Assembly: GCF_017161325.1 (NCBI RefSeq)
Contig: NZ_CP045670.1
Location: 2,287,367 to 2,351,366 of the forward strand
Direction: 5' to 3'
Origin: Treponema pedis
GTDB lineage: Bacteria > Spirochaetota > Spirochaetia > Treponematales > Treponemataceae
DNA length: 64,000 nt
Shown here: piece by piece, positions 1 to 9,365 of the stretch
Numbering within the stretch: position 1 is the first letter of the stretch
Layout: each line of letters begins with the position of its first letter
The notes under the pieces: generated by a model
The model's database searches: none
Seen by the model: the letters and a program-made list of their open reading frames with translations, nothing else
Told to the model about the DNA's origin: nothing
Made by a program: the position numbers and the translations under genes

Positions 1-215
1 TTTCCTTACGCGACAAACCGGGAGAAGACGGTATAGCTATAGCGCATGCCCGCCGTCTCGATATTTTTCCCGTCGAAGGATTGAAAATAGTAAAAAACAA
101 AGATGAACAGGAACTTTGGATAAACCTTGGAACGGGCTGGATACAAAGAGAGAGCGTACAACTATATCCTTCAAAAGAAAAGGTTTTAAAAGCCGCCGAA
201 AAATACCGCAATTAA
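1..215 (+). CDS. C-terminal end of an SH3-like domain protein (partial)
   Basis: The window opens inside a reading frame that runs open from base 3 to the TAA at 213-215, about 70 residues. The visible part contains a pattern of the type LWINLGTGWIQRESVQLYP, which looks like the end of a bacterial SH3 (SH3b) fold, followed by a short charged tail. SH3-like domains at protein C-termini are common in exported or periplasmic proteins, but the N-terminal part lies outside the window, so neither location nor function can be called. An AAGGAG at 214-219 overlapping its stop codon serves what follows, so the gene is probably upstream in the same operon as the spiro-SPASM gene. Confidence 0.5.
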   Translation, partial: SLRDKPGEDGIAIAHARRLDIFPVEGLKIVKNKDEQELWINLGTGWIQRESVQLYPSKEKVLKAAEKYRN

Positions 216-228
216 GGAGCTCCCGTTT

Positions 229-264
229 ATGATGTTTGTTTTTTTGCCGATATTTATCGTATGA
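229..264 (+). other. possible 11-codon leader ORF coupled to the spiro-SPASM gene
   Basis: ATG at 229 lies 9 bases after an AAGGAG (214-219), the best ribosome binding site here. It opens a reading frame of 11 hydrophobic residues (MMFVFLPIFIV) whose TGA at 262-264 overlaps the ATG at 261 as ATGA. The spiro-SPASM start itself has no clear Shine-Dalgarno. The short frame may deliver ribosomes to the downstream start by termination-reinitiation. Alternatively it is chance, or a start in a third frame. Confidence 0.35.
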
Positions 265-1826
265 AGTCTTTTTCGGTTTTATGCGCATATAATATTTCGG
301 AATATGCTCTTATAAAAAATGATGCGGGTATTACACCTTTTTTAAAGGTATGTACCGATGCGGCGGCCTTTCCGAATTGCGGAAAGTTATTGATTTTAGC
401 CTCCCCGGATAACAAAGAAAAAATTTCTTCCTTGTTAAAACTTGTAAATTTAAATCCGGTTGAATACCGGCTTACCGTTTTAAACGATTTTAAACCTCAT
501 ACCGTGTTTTCCGCAGCGGTTCGGTTTGCCGAAACCGATACGGAATTGGAACATGCATTTTTTTTATACGCCGATTTACCCTGTATTGATTTAAAATTAA
601 CCGAAAAATTGTTTGAAAACCATATTGAGTACCGTGCGGAATACAGCTTTGTAGACGGCTACCCTGAAGGCCTTGCACCTGAAATCCTTGCCTCCGGGCT
701 TTGTAAAATTCTTGCCGAAGTATCTAAAGATAAAACATGTTCGGACTTTGATATTGAGCGGAATTTTATTTTTGAAACGATAAAAAAAGATATTAACAAT
801 TACGATATAGAAACCCTAATCGCTCCTGCGGATTTAAGACATCTCAGATTACGCTTTGCTTCGGATACAAAACGAAACTCTCTTTTATGCAGCCGTTTTT
901 CAAAAATAAATTCCGAAAATTATTCCGATTTAATTTTACAAAATACTGAAGCCCTTTTTACCCTGCCTGCATACTATTCGCTTGAGCTTGTCCCGCAAAT
1001 TGAAGCCGCTTCAATTTATAAGCCGCGTATCCCGCAAGAAAAAACTCTTATGCAAAAAGAAAAAGCCCTTTCTTTAATTGAAAAAATTGCAAACTATTCC
1101 GATGACGCCGTAATTTCGCTTTCGATTTTAGGAGAGCCTTCTTTATACCCCGGCATTGAAGAAATAATAGAAAAAATTTTATCGTATCCCAAACTTTCCG
1201 TTTTAATTGAAACAAGCGGTCTTCATTGGACCGAAGCCGTAACGAAAAAAATACAAGCTGTTGTAAGCTCTTCTTCTCCGCGTAAAAATTCTATGAAAAG
1301 TATTTATTGGATTGTGTGCATTGATGCCGTAAGCTCTTTAATGTATGCAAAAATTCATTCGCTTAAAGAAGACGAAGCTAATATAAAACTTAAACAGGCG
1401 GTAACATTTACCGACACATTAAATAAAATTTTCCCCGATTCCGTTTTTGCACAAATTGTACGTATGAACGAAAACGAAATTGAAACGGAGCCTTTTTACA
1501 GATTTTGGAAGGAATTAAACGTAAACGTAATAATTCAAAAGTTCGATACGTTTTGTAATGTTTTGGAAGATAAACGCGTTGCGGACCTTTCTCCGCTTGA
1601 CAGGAATCCGTGCTGGCACATAAAACGGGATATGTATATTTTATCCGACGGCAGCGTTCCTCTTTGTAAAGAAGATATTTACCGTAAAAATATTTTAGGT
1701 AACGCTTTTACGGACAGTTTTGATTCAATTAGAGCAAACGCTTTTAAAATTTATAAAGAACATTTAACTTGCAAGTACGGAGGCTTATGCGAATTTTGCG
1801 ATGAATACTATACCTACAATTTTTAA
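261..1826 (+). CDS. spiro-SPASM protein
   Basis: A 521-residue protein resembling the spirochaete-restricted spiro-SPASM family. Residues 1-200 look like a nucleotidyltransferase-type Rossmann region (TPFLKVCTDAAAF). Residues 235-440 resemble a radical SAM barrel, including an LGEPSLYPGIEE segment in the position of the family's GGEP strand. The C-terminus (about 450-521) is a SPASM-like cysteine-rich domain with CW at 451, SVPLCKED near 469 and a final CKYGGLCEFCDEYY cluster. The place where the radical SAM CxxxCxxC should sit (about 240-256, SLELVPQIEAASIYKP) has no cysteines, so a conventional SAM-cleaving cluster is unlikely. The gene overlaps the downstream glycosyltransferase by 26 bases and probably works with it in glycan or modified-sugar synthesis. 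Family assignment is fairly sure; the reaction is unknown. Confidence 0.8.
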   Translation: MKSFSVLCAYNISEYALIKNDAGITPFLKVCTDAAAFPNCGKLLILASPDNKEKISSLLKLVNLNPVEYRLTVLNDFKPHTVFSAAVRFAETDTELEHAFFLYADLPCIDLKLTEKLFENHIEYRAEYSFVDGYPEGLAPEILASGLCKILAEVSKDKTCSDFDIERNFIFETIKKDINNYDIETLIAPADLRHLRLRFASDTKRNSLLCSRFSKINSENYSDLILQNTEALFTLPAYYSLELVPQIEAASIYKPRIPQEKTLMQKEKALSLIEKIANYSDDAVISLSILGEPSLYPGIEEIIEKILSYPKLSVLIETSGLHWTEAVTKKIQAVVSSSSPRKNSMKSIYWIVCIDAVSSLMYAKIHSLKEDEANIKLKQAVTFTDTLNKIFPDSVFAQIVRMNENEIETEPFYRFWKELNVNVIIQKFDTFCNVLEDKRVADLSPLDRNPCWHIKRDMYILSDGSVPLCKEDIYRKNILGNAFTDSFDSIRANAFKIYKEHLTCKYGGLCEFCDEYYTYNF

Positions 1827-2754
1827 CGAACATAAAATTCCGTATACTATATTGGGAAAAAACGCAGGGACAACGGAAGAAAAAATTTCCGTAGTAGTGC
1901 TTAACCGCGGTGCAAGATATTATTTAGCTTCTCTGTTTCAAAACTTAATTTCGATGGGTTTAACTTCAATTGTGTTTGTAGAAAATTCAACCCGCAGTTT
2001 TGAACTTGAAACACTTTCAACCCAATTCCCTGAGGTAAAATTTATCGTACCTTCCGAAGAAGTATCGGCAGGAGAAATGATTAACCTCGGCATTTCGGAA
2101 GTGTTTTCCGATTATGTTTTAGTTATTTGGAACGATATGGTTTTGCCCTCAGTGCTTCATTTTGAAAATTTAATTGAAAAGCTTGAAGAAAAACAAATTA
2201 TATGTGCAGCTCCTTTTTTAATAAGCTCAAAAAATTCGGCTATGCCGATACAAAATGTCCCCTCTCTTATGGGAAAGGAATTCTCCACCGAACAGTTTTT
2301 ATGCAAAAAAGATTTTACCAAAACAATTTATATGTCCGACTTTACGGGAATTTATAACCGCTTAAAATTTATAGAAGCCGGGGGCTTTGATTATACCATT
2401 AAAAATCCGTATTGGCAAAATTTGGATTTTTGTTTCAGGGCACATCTTTGCGGAAACGAAATTATGATTTTTAATATACTTAAAATAAAATATACTGGGG
2501 ATTTTCCTATAGAAGATATTTCCGCCGATAATTCTTATATGACTTTTTATTTAAAAAATCTTGCCCCCGCTTTTGGAAAAAACGGAATGTATTTACCGGG
2601 CAAGCGTTTTTTCCATTACGCAAAACAGTCAGGATTAAATATTTTTAAGGCATATAAATATTTTAAACATGTAAGCCTGTGGGTTAACGTAAACAGATAT
2701 AAATTTACGGTTTCACCTTCAGAGCTTATTTCAAATTGGGAGCCGTCAATATGA
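1801..2754 (+). CDS. glycosyltransferase-like (GT-A/family 2-type) protein
   Basis: A 317-residue protein with the features of a GT-A fold transferase: an N-terminal strand KISVVVLNRG (about 27-36), a loop over which an acceptor would bind, a LVIWNDMVLP segment near residue 112 (in the position of the metal-binding DxD region but with ND), and a later segment with GGFDYTIKNPYWQNLDFCFRAH (from about 197; split here by description, key residues G, D, W, D, F) like the aromatic-acidic motif of family 2 enzymes. No signal peptide or membrane segment is seen, so it is cytoplasmic. It overlaps both neighbours (26 and 19 bases), implying translational coupling in a single operon. A surface or flagellin glycan pathway is inferred from context. 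Confidence 0.65.
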   Translation: MNTIPTIFNEHKIPYTILGKNAGTTEEKISVVVLNRGARYYLASLFQNLISMGLTSIVFVENSTRSFELETLSTQFPEVKFIVPSEEVSAGEMINLGISEVFSDYVLVIWNDMVLPSVLHFENLIEKLEEKQIICAAPFLISSKNSAMPIQNVPSLMGKEFSTEQFLCKKDFTKTIYMSDFTGIYNRLKFIEAGGFDYTIKNPYWQNLDFCFRAHLCGNEIMIFNILKIKYTGDFPIEDISADNSYMTFYLKNLAPAFGKNGMYLPGKRFFHYAKQSGLNIFKAYKYFKHVSLWVNVNRYKFTVSPSELISNWEPSI

Positions 2755-5393
2755 TAGGATTGTACGAAGGTTCCGCCGTAATTGTTCAGGCAAGACTTAA
2801 TTCCAAGCGGTTATTCCGTAAAGCCCTGCTTGATTTAGGCGGAAAACCTATTCTTTATAGAGTATTAAATGCAATGCGGGAGCTTCCGGCAGAGCATTTT
2901 ATTTTGGCATGCGATGTAAATTCAAAAAAAGAATTTAAACCTATTGCCGATATTCTGGGGTATACTTGCGTTGAAGGACCTGAAGATGATGTGTTAAAAC
3001 GGTTTTGCAATGCAATAGAATTTATAAATTCTTCCGCAGGAAACAAAAAAATAAAAATGGTTGTCCGCGTTACGGCAGACAATCCTTTTTTATTTGTACA
3101 GGCCGCCTCTTCTTCTATGAGGCGCTATTATGAATTGGGAGAGCCGGATTATTTTACATATACGGGCCTTCCCGTAGGTTCAGGCATAGAAATATTAAAA
3201 GCCGATACTCTTTTGCAAAGGGGAAAACTTTCCTCCGATTCTTATGAAAGAGAACATGTAGGCCCTTCAATTTATAGACATTCGGATATTTATAGATGTG
3301 TGCGTGAGGCCGCTCCTTCCAATTGGTATTTTCCAAATATACATACTACCATAGATACGGCGGACGATTACGAAAAAGCAAAACAAATGATAAAGTATCT
3401 AAAGCTTCATAAAAAAGAAGAGCCTTTTTTGCCCAATGATATTATCAATGCGGCCGACTTTGTAAACAGGCTTGTAGTCTTTTGTCCTTCGGTAATTGCA
3501 GGCAGGGGAAGCGGTCATTTACGAAGGGTTTGCGATATTATGACATCTCTTTCGGGAAAGGTAAGATGTCTGGTTTATATCCCCGAAAAAGATGCGCCAA
3601 ATTTTTCCAAACAAATTTTAAGTACGATTCCTTACGATATAATAACGAGAGAAATACCTGAGCATGCGGCATTAGTAGTTTTAGACAGATTCAGAACTTC
3701 ATCGGAAGAAATGACGAAATTTAGGCAATGCGGTCCCGTTACCGTCATCGATGAGGGCGGCTCCGGAAGGTCTATGGCGGATTTTATCCTGGATATACTT
3801 CCGTCATTAAATACCGGAAATCAAAATGAATGCGATGTTGAAAAGAGGGCAAATATTTTTTCTCCGGCCTTTATTCCTCTCCCTTTAAAACGAAAAAAAA
3901 TTACCGTAAAAGATTTTTCTTTAATCGGGAAACGTATTCATTTAAATCCTCAAAAAACAAAGGTACTTGTCGTTTGCGGCGGAGAAAATTCTTACAGAAT
4001 GGCCTTACCCTCAGCCAAAGTTTTAGCTTCGCTTAATTTCGATGTTACCGCCGTTGACATTAATTTAACTTTCGAAGATATAAAAAAATGCGAAGGGAAA
4101 ATAAAAACTCATTCGCAAATAGAAAATTTACGCGAACGGTTATATGAATGGGACTTGGTAGTTACACATTACGGCTTTACCGCATTTGAAGCCCTTGCTG
4201 CCGGCTGTTATGTTCTTTTGGTTTCTCCTACGGAGTATCATTATAAGCTCGGGCTTTCGGCGGGTTTTACCACAATGCCGCCGGGAATCCCTTCGGCAAG
4301 CGGCTTTGCATCGGCTTTTTCTCGCGGTATAAAAACACCTTCTATAATAACGCCGGAATCCAAACCCAAATTCCTGCCGCAGCTTATAGAAAATCTATCT
4401 TACGGAAGAAAATATTGCTGCCCCATTTGCGGAGAGGAAGAATCGGGAAACGATTTTCCGAAAGAAACAAACAACAGCTACGAAATTACGGCACGTACTC
4501 CGGACAGAACCGTTGCCAGATGCAATAAATGCGGAATGTACTATCTTTCATTTATAATAAGTAAACCGAAAAAGTACACTAAAAGTTATTTTTTTGATGA
4601 ATACAAGGCCCAGTACGGAAAAACTTATTTGGAAGATTTTGAATCCATCAGACGGCAAGGCCTACGCCGTATGGAAATAATCGATAAACTTTATATAGAT
4701 ATTTTTTATAAAAAACGCACTTATAATATTTTCGATAACGGAAAAAAACTTTTGGATATAGGCTGCGCTTACGGGCCCTTTATTTCAGCCGCAAAGTATT
4801 CCCTTTGGCAGGCCGTAGGTACGGATATTTCCGAAGCCGCAGTAGAATATGTAAAAAATACTTTAAAATTACCGGCCTTTGTTTCGGCATTTCCCGCCCT
4901 GCCTTCATCTTTTGAATTCTTCTATAAAAAGAGAATAACGGGCTCAGGCTATGATAGAATTTCGGTACCTATAGAAAACGGAACCTTCGCCGCCGTTACA
5001 ATGTGGTTTGTTATAGAGCACTTTCAGGATTTGGATTCGGTTCTCAAAAGGGTAAATTCGCTTTTAATGCCGGGAGGAATTTTCGCATTTTCTACACCGA
5101 ATCTTTCAGGCGTTACCGGGAAATTTTCTCCCGAAAAATTCTTTGCTCAAAGTCCGACGGACCATTACTCCATTTGGGATTCCGTTACCGTTAAAAGCCA
5201 GCTTGAAAGATACGGCTTTAAAATTTTAAAAACGGTTTCGATAGGGCATCATCCGGAGCGGTTTAAATTATTTTTTCCGTTAAAAAAGAACGGAATACTT
5301 TGGCGCATTGTTTCGTCAATAAGCAAAATTTTTAAACTAGGCGACAGTATGGAAATATATGCGATGAAACAGGGTACCTTGGAAGATTTATAA
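2736..5393 (+). CDS. fusion: cytidylyltransferase, PseG-like transferase, zinc ribbon, methyltransferase
   Basis: An 885-residue fusion. Residues 8-235 are an SpsF/NeuA-type cytidylyltransferase (IVQARLNSKRL, then a late VTADNPF). Residues 245-550 resemble PseG/MurG-like GT-B hydrolases or transferases: FCPSVIAGRGSGHLRR near 247, VIDEGG near 335, and THYGFTAFEALAAG near 475. Around residue 560 begins a C-x2-C...C-x2-C zinc ribbon (CCPICGEEE, then CNKCGMYY). Residues 660-830 are a class I methyltransferase with LLDIGCAYGPF near 672. Cytidylyltransferase and PseG-like parts are normally separate enzymes of pseudaminic or related nonulosonic acid synthesis; here they are joined to a methyltransferase. 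I infer synthesis of a CMP-activated methylated sugar for flagellin or surface glycan. No aminotransferase or synthase gene of such a pathway is visible nearby. Confidence 0.75.
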   Translation: MGAVNMIGLYEGSAVIVQARLNSKRLFRKALLDLGGKPILYRVLNAMRELPAEHFILACDVNSKKEFKPIADILGYTCVEGPEDDVLKRFCNAIEFINSSAGNKKIKMVVRVTADNPFLFVQAASSSMRRYYELGEPDYFTYTGLPVGSGIEILKADTLLQRGKLSSDSYEREHVGPSIYRHSDIYRCVREAAPSNWYFPNIHTTIDTADDYEKAKQMIKYLKLHKKEEPFLPNDIINAADFVNRLVVFCPSVIAGRGSGHLRRVCDIMTSLSGKVRCLVYIPEKDAPNFSKQILSTIPYDIITREIPEHAALVVLDRFRTSSEEMTKFRQCGPVTVIDEGGSGRSMADFILDILPSLNTGNQNECDVEKRANIFSPAFIPLPLKRKKITVKDFSLIGKRIHLNPQKTKVLVVCGGENSYRMALPSAKVLASLNFDVTAVDINLTFEDIKKCEGKIKTHSQIENLRERLYEWDLVVTHYGFTAFEALAAGCYVLLVSPTEYHYKLGLSAGFTTMPPGIPSASGFASAFSRGIKTPSIITPESKPKFLPQLIENLSYGRKYCCPICGEEESGNDFPKETNNSYEITARTPDRTVARCNKCGMYYLSFIISKPKKYTKSYFFDEYKAQYGKTYLEDFESIRRQGLRRMEIIDKLYIDIFYKKRTYNIFDNGKKLLDIGCAYGPFISAAKYSLWQAVGTDISEAAVEYVKNTLKLPAFVSAFPALPSSFEFFYKKRITGSGYDRISVPIENGTFAAVTMWFVIEHFQDLDSVLKRVNSLLMPGGIFAFSTPNLSGVTGKFSPEKFFAQSPTDHYSIWDSVTVKSQLERYGFKILKTVSIGHHPERFKLFFPLKKNGILWRIVSSISKIFKLGDSMEIYAMKQGTLEDL

Positions 5394-5416
5394 ATAAAAA
5401 GCGGTAAAATTTATGT

Positions 5417-5440
5417 AATTTTTTAAAATTTTAAAAAATT
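5417..5440. repeat. 24-bp perfect A/T palindrome
   Basis: A perfect 24-base palindrome made only of A and T lies 24 bases after the fusion-gene stop codon. It could form a weak hairpin or cruciform, or act as an AT-rich upstream element for the msrAB promoter. It has no GC stem, so it is not a standard intrinsic terminator. Confidence 0.45.
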
Positions 5441-5544
5441 CGGCAATAAAAAGTCTTTTTTTAAGAGCTTTAGAATATTTTTTGTTGCTTTTTTATATAA
5501 AGATTGTTAGTTTAGTATAAAATTTCTTATTAGGAGTAATATTT

Positions 5545-6612
5545 ATGCTAAAAACAAAAAATCTTATTAAATTGATTGTACCTTTTTTAACGGCCGTTTT
5601 CATATCCGGATGTACGAAAATGCAGGCTGAAGAAAAAGGAAATTCGTTTTACGGAGGAATGACTATGGCAAAGAATACAAAAGAAATATACTTTGCGGGC
5701 GGCTGTTTTTGGGGAGTTGAAGGGTATTTCCGCCAAATACCCGGTGTAAAAGAAACCGACACAGGTTATGCAAACGGAAAAACCGATAATACAAGCTATA
5801 AACAAATAGCTTCAAGCGACCATGCCGAAACGGTTAAGATAGAGTATTATCCTTCCATCGTCAGTTTGCAGGAATTACTTGCCCATTATTTTAAAATCAT
5901 TGACCCTACTTCCATTAACAAACAGGGTAATGATACGGGGCGGCAATACAGAACCGGTATTTATTACACGGATAACTCTATTTTACCTGAAATAAAAGAT
6001 TTCGTAAAGTTTATGCAGGAAAAATATTCCAAACCGATTGCAGTTGAAGTGGAACCTTTACGCAATTTTATACTTGCCGAAGAATACCATCAGGACTATC
6101 TTGAAAAAAATCCTGGAGGTTATTGTCATATCGATTTAGGGCTTGCACTTCGACCCCTATATGATGAAAGTTCTTTTAAAACGCCTTCCAAAGAGCAGCT
6201 GAAAAAGAACCTTACAAAAACACAGTATGAAGTAACACAGGAAAAGGCTACGGAAAGACCGTTTACAAGCGAATATGACAAAATGGACGAAAAAGGAATT
6301 TATGTCGATATAGTAACCGGCAAACCTCTTTTTTCTTCTTCCGATAAGTACGATGCAGGCTGCGGCTGGCCGAGTTTTACAAAACCCATTACTACTTCCG
6401 CACTTCAATACTTGGAAGACAAAAGCCACGGTATGAACCGCACTGAAGTTGTAAGTAAAACGGGCGGAGCTCATTTAGGACATGTTTTTGAAGACGGTCC
6501 TGCGGATAAGGGCGGTTTACGCTATTGCATAAACGGAGCCTCTCTCCGCTTTATTCCTTACGAAAAAATGAAAGAAAACGGATACGGCGATTATTTACCT
6601 TATGTAAAATAA
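5545..6612 (+). CDS. msrAB: bifunctional methionine sulfoxide reductase MsrA-MsrB, lipoprotein form
   Basis: A 355-residue fusion that reduces both S- and R-methionine sulfoxide in oxidised proteins. The N-terminus is a lipoprotein signal (hydrophobic [10 protein letters not shown], lipobox ISGC at about 20-23). The MsrA domain has the nucleophile in GGCFWG (Cys 54). The MsrB domain (about 215-355) has GCGWPSF, HLGHVF and the catalytic cysteine in RYCING (Cys 328). The zinc-binding CxxC pairs of E. coli-type MsrB are absent, as in many fused MsrAB proteins. Lipidation would place it in the periplasm or on a membrane, a defence against host or neutrophil oxidants. A strong GGAGGA at 5653-5658 precedes in-frame ATG codons at 5659 and 5665, so a second, signal-less cytoplasmic form could be made. 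Start at 5545 is supported by AGGAG at 5532-5536. Confidence 0.92.
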   Translation: MLKTKNLIKLIVPFLTAVFISGCTKMQAEEKGNSFYGGMTMAKNTKEIYFAGGCFWGVEGYFRQIPGVKETDTGYANGKTDNTSYKQIASSDHAETVKIEYYPSIVSLQELLAHYFKIIDPTSINKQGNDTGRQYRTGIYYTDNSILPEIKDFVKFMQEKYSKPIAVEVEPLRNFILAEEYHQDYLEKNPGGYCHIDLGLALRPLYDESSFKTPSKEQLKKNLTKTQYEVTQEKATERPFTSEYDKMDEKGIYVDIVTGKPLFSSSDKYDAGCGWPSFTKPITTSALQYLEDKSHGMNRTEVVSKTGGAHLGHVFEDGPADKGGLRYCINGASLRFIPYEKMKENGYGDYLPYVK

Positions 6613-6613
6613 G

Positions 6614-9218
6614 TTACATCCACGGATTACCGTTTTCTTCCGTTTTGCCTGCTTCAGGCTCTTCTTCCGTTGAAAGTTCTTCTTCGGAATCCTCGGTATT
6701 TTCCGTATCTCCGGCTTTCTCACCGTCAGCCGGGTCGGTAAATACCGACGGGTCAATTGAAATCAGTGAAGGGTCTATATCTATTGTTTCTTCGCCGCTT
6801 TGCATTCCTCTTTCTTTAAGCCTGTCGATTCCTATATTTTTTAATCTCATACCGGCAGTATGCTCCGTACAAACTTCCGTAGGAGCCGTTCCCGAAAGAA
6901 GAGTTAAAAATACCGTTCCGTCCGAACAGTGCTCCGAAGGCAGCATACCCGATTTTTTACAGACTTCAACCGTAACAACTCCAGATTCTGGAGCGACAAA
7001 ATCTTTAAAAGGTTTTCCTCTATGCACTTCTCTCATAAAATTTACGGCAACATAACCTGAAAGAACCGCCCCGGAGCTTTCCGTCCCCAGAGATAGCCCT
7101 CCCCTGTCAAAACCGTACCAAACTACCGTTGAATAGTATGGAGAATATATTATAGCCCACGAGTCGGACCAGTTTTGTGTCGTTCCGGTTTTTGCCGCCA
7201 TAGGCATTTGAAAAATTTTTCCCGTTTTTGAATCTTTATATTCAAATTTTTTACCTGCCGCCGAAGCCCCGTAAAGAGTTCCGAGAGTCATAGTTTTTTT
7301 CAACATTTGAGTCATTACGTAAGCATTTTGAGGGCTTATTACCTGCATTGCGCTTCCCAGTTTTCTCTGCTCTATTCTTAAATCAAGTTCGGGGTCCAAA
7401 ATCGTACTGCCTTCACGGTTTTCTACCGAACGTATTGCAATAGGTTCAACGGCTTTACCCTGATTTCCGAAAATCGCAAAGGCCCGTAATAATTGAACGG
7501 GCGTAATTGCACTTATTCCCAAAGCCATAGGATAAACCCTTTCGAAAGTTTTATTTATCTCTATAGGGTCCGCAATACCCGTAAGAGCCGAAATTCTGTT
7601 TATTGCGGCATCAAATCCTACCATTTCCAAAATTTTAATTGCCGGAATATTTAAAGAAAGCGGAAGAGCTTGGTAAACCAAAACCGTCCCCTTCCATTTA
7701 CCGCTATAATTATTAGGTACATATTGTACCCCGTCGGCACTTTCAAAAACTTGGGGCGTATCGTCCATTCTTGTAGCGGGTGTTATTACCCTTGCGTCTA
7801 TCGCTGCGGAATAAATAAGAGGTTTAATGGAACTTCCTACTTTCAGCTTGGATTGAGTTGCCCTTATAAGCTGATTCGCTTCATTATATTGGCTTCCGCC
7901 TATAATTGCCGTAATATAGCCCGTTTCGGTTTCCATAGACAGGAAGGTTCCTTCAACAACCTTTTCCGACAAAAGCTCTTGAGTTTTTGCGGTTACCTGC
8001 TTTGTAAGAGTCTTTAAATTATCGATACCGCACATTAAAGATAAAACATCTATAGTATTGTTTAAATTATTTCTGTAGTAAGCATTTGTTTTTACTTGAA
8101 GCTGCTTTTCTCCTAAATGCAGTTTTTCCATACCGAAACACAGCGAAAGAAGAGCGGTAATATTGCCGTACTTTTCGGTTTGGTCAAAAGAACCGGAAGA
8201 AGACCTTGAAAGACGCGTATTAACATCTTTAAGATATTTTTGAAATTCCGCTTCCGCAATTTCCTGATGCCTTAAATCGCAAGTAGTATGTACGGTATAT
8301 CCGTCTTTATAAAGATTCATCGTTCCGTACATCATACTTTCAAGTTTACGCCGTACATATTCGGAAAACCATCTTGCCTTATCTTCACGAGTAAGCCAAG
8401 CCGAAAGAGCAATCCTCGTATAATCGAAATTCGACCAATACTCTTCAAAAGAATCGGTTGCTTCCTGTTTTGTAAGATACCCCAAGTCCACCATACCTTG
8501 AAGAACATTTTCCTGTCTTTCTTTTGCCCTGTTGGGATTTTCAAACGGATTATACTTAGTGGGATTTGAAAGCTGGATAACCAAAATGGCGGCTTCGGCG
8601 GGAGTAAGATTGGCTGCGGAATGTCCGAAATAAAACCTTGAGGCGGCGCTTACACCGTATGTTCCGCTTCCGAAGTAAACTTCGTTCAGGTAAAGCATCA
8701 TTATTTCATCTTTAGAATACCGCCTTTCCATTTGAAGAGCCCACCATAATTCCAAAACTTTGCGTTTAATGCTTTTATTGGTTCTATCACAGTATAAAAG
8801 ACCTGCAATTTGTTGGGTAATGGTACTTCCTCCTCCCAGGGAGTGACCGGTAAGCTGACCGATAACGGCCCTTATTATCGATTTAATCCTAAAGCCCCCG
8901 TGTTCGTAAAAAACCCTATCCTCACGCGCCAACAGAGCTTGTATCAACGAAGGTGAAATACCGCCGTAATTTATAAGGTCCCTTTTTTTCATCCATTGAA
9001 AATTCGGTGATAAGGTCTCCGCGTATATCCAATATACGTGAAGGCAGAGCGGGGTTAAAATCGGCGAACAGCTCGCTTTGTTTTATATTTTGTGTATATG
9101 CCAACATCTTGCCGAGAGCAAAAGAGCCTCCCGTAAGTATGATAAATATAAAAATTATATAGATATAAACCAGTTTTCCGAATCTATTCATAACCGATAT
9201 AATAAACATAATTTTCAT
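6614..9218 (-). pseudogene. class A penicillin-binding protein (PBP1A type), frameshifted
   Basis: A murein glycosyltransferase/transpeptidase read as two frames. The upstream piece (9218 down to 8989) gives a membrane anchor (VYIYIIFIFIILTGG) and the SRILDIRGDLITEFS segment that precedes the family's catalytic domains. The downstream piece (open from 8992 to 6614, 792 residues) holds the GT51 motifs EDRVFYEHGG and GGSTITQQ, then transpeptidase motifs SSIK (about 386 of that piece), SLN (about 446) and KTGTT (about 600), and an acidic Glu-rich tail. The frames meet at an A7 run (T7 on +, 8983-8989); removing one A restores one 867-residue protein. The catalytic residues are intact, and the downstream piece has no anchor or ribosome site of its own. 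So this is either a one-base sequence error, a slippage site, or a recent inactivation. Confidence 0.85.
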
Positions 9219-9269
9219 TTTTTTGCAAGTGGTAAAGACTTAAGTCCGATTTAAACTTGTGAATGCTAC

Positions 9270-9298
9270 TTGCAGGTTACGGATATTTTCAGTATAAT
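9270..9298 (+). promoter_or_regulatory. sigma-70 type promoter of fliW-csrA
   Basis: TTGCAG at 9270-9275 and a perfect TATAAT at 9293-9298 are spaced by 17 bases, on the strand of fliW and 59-68 bases ahead of it. Predicted from the sequence only. Confidence 0.6.
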
Positions 9299-9315
9299 AT
9301 AAAGACCTTAAAATT

Positions 9316-9335
9316 AAGCCTTTTATAAAAGGCTT
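9316..9335 (+). promoter_or_regulatory. hairpin in the fliW-csrA leader
   Basis: AAGCCTTT and AAAGGCTT form a perfect 8-bp inverted repeat with a TATA loop inside the predicted 5' leader. GGA triplets follow at 9355-9357 and 9359-9361, overlapping the fliW ribosome site. CsrA binds GGA in leaders, so autoregulation is possible. Confidence 0.45.
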
Positions 9336-9365
9336 AAAGCGCATATTGATTTTAGGATGGAAAAT

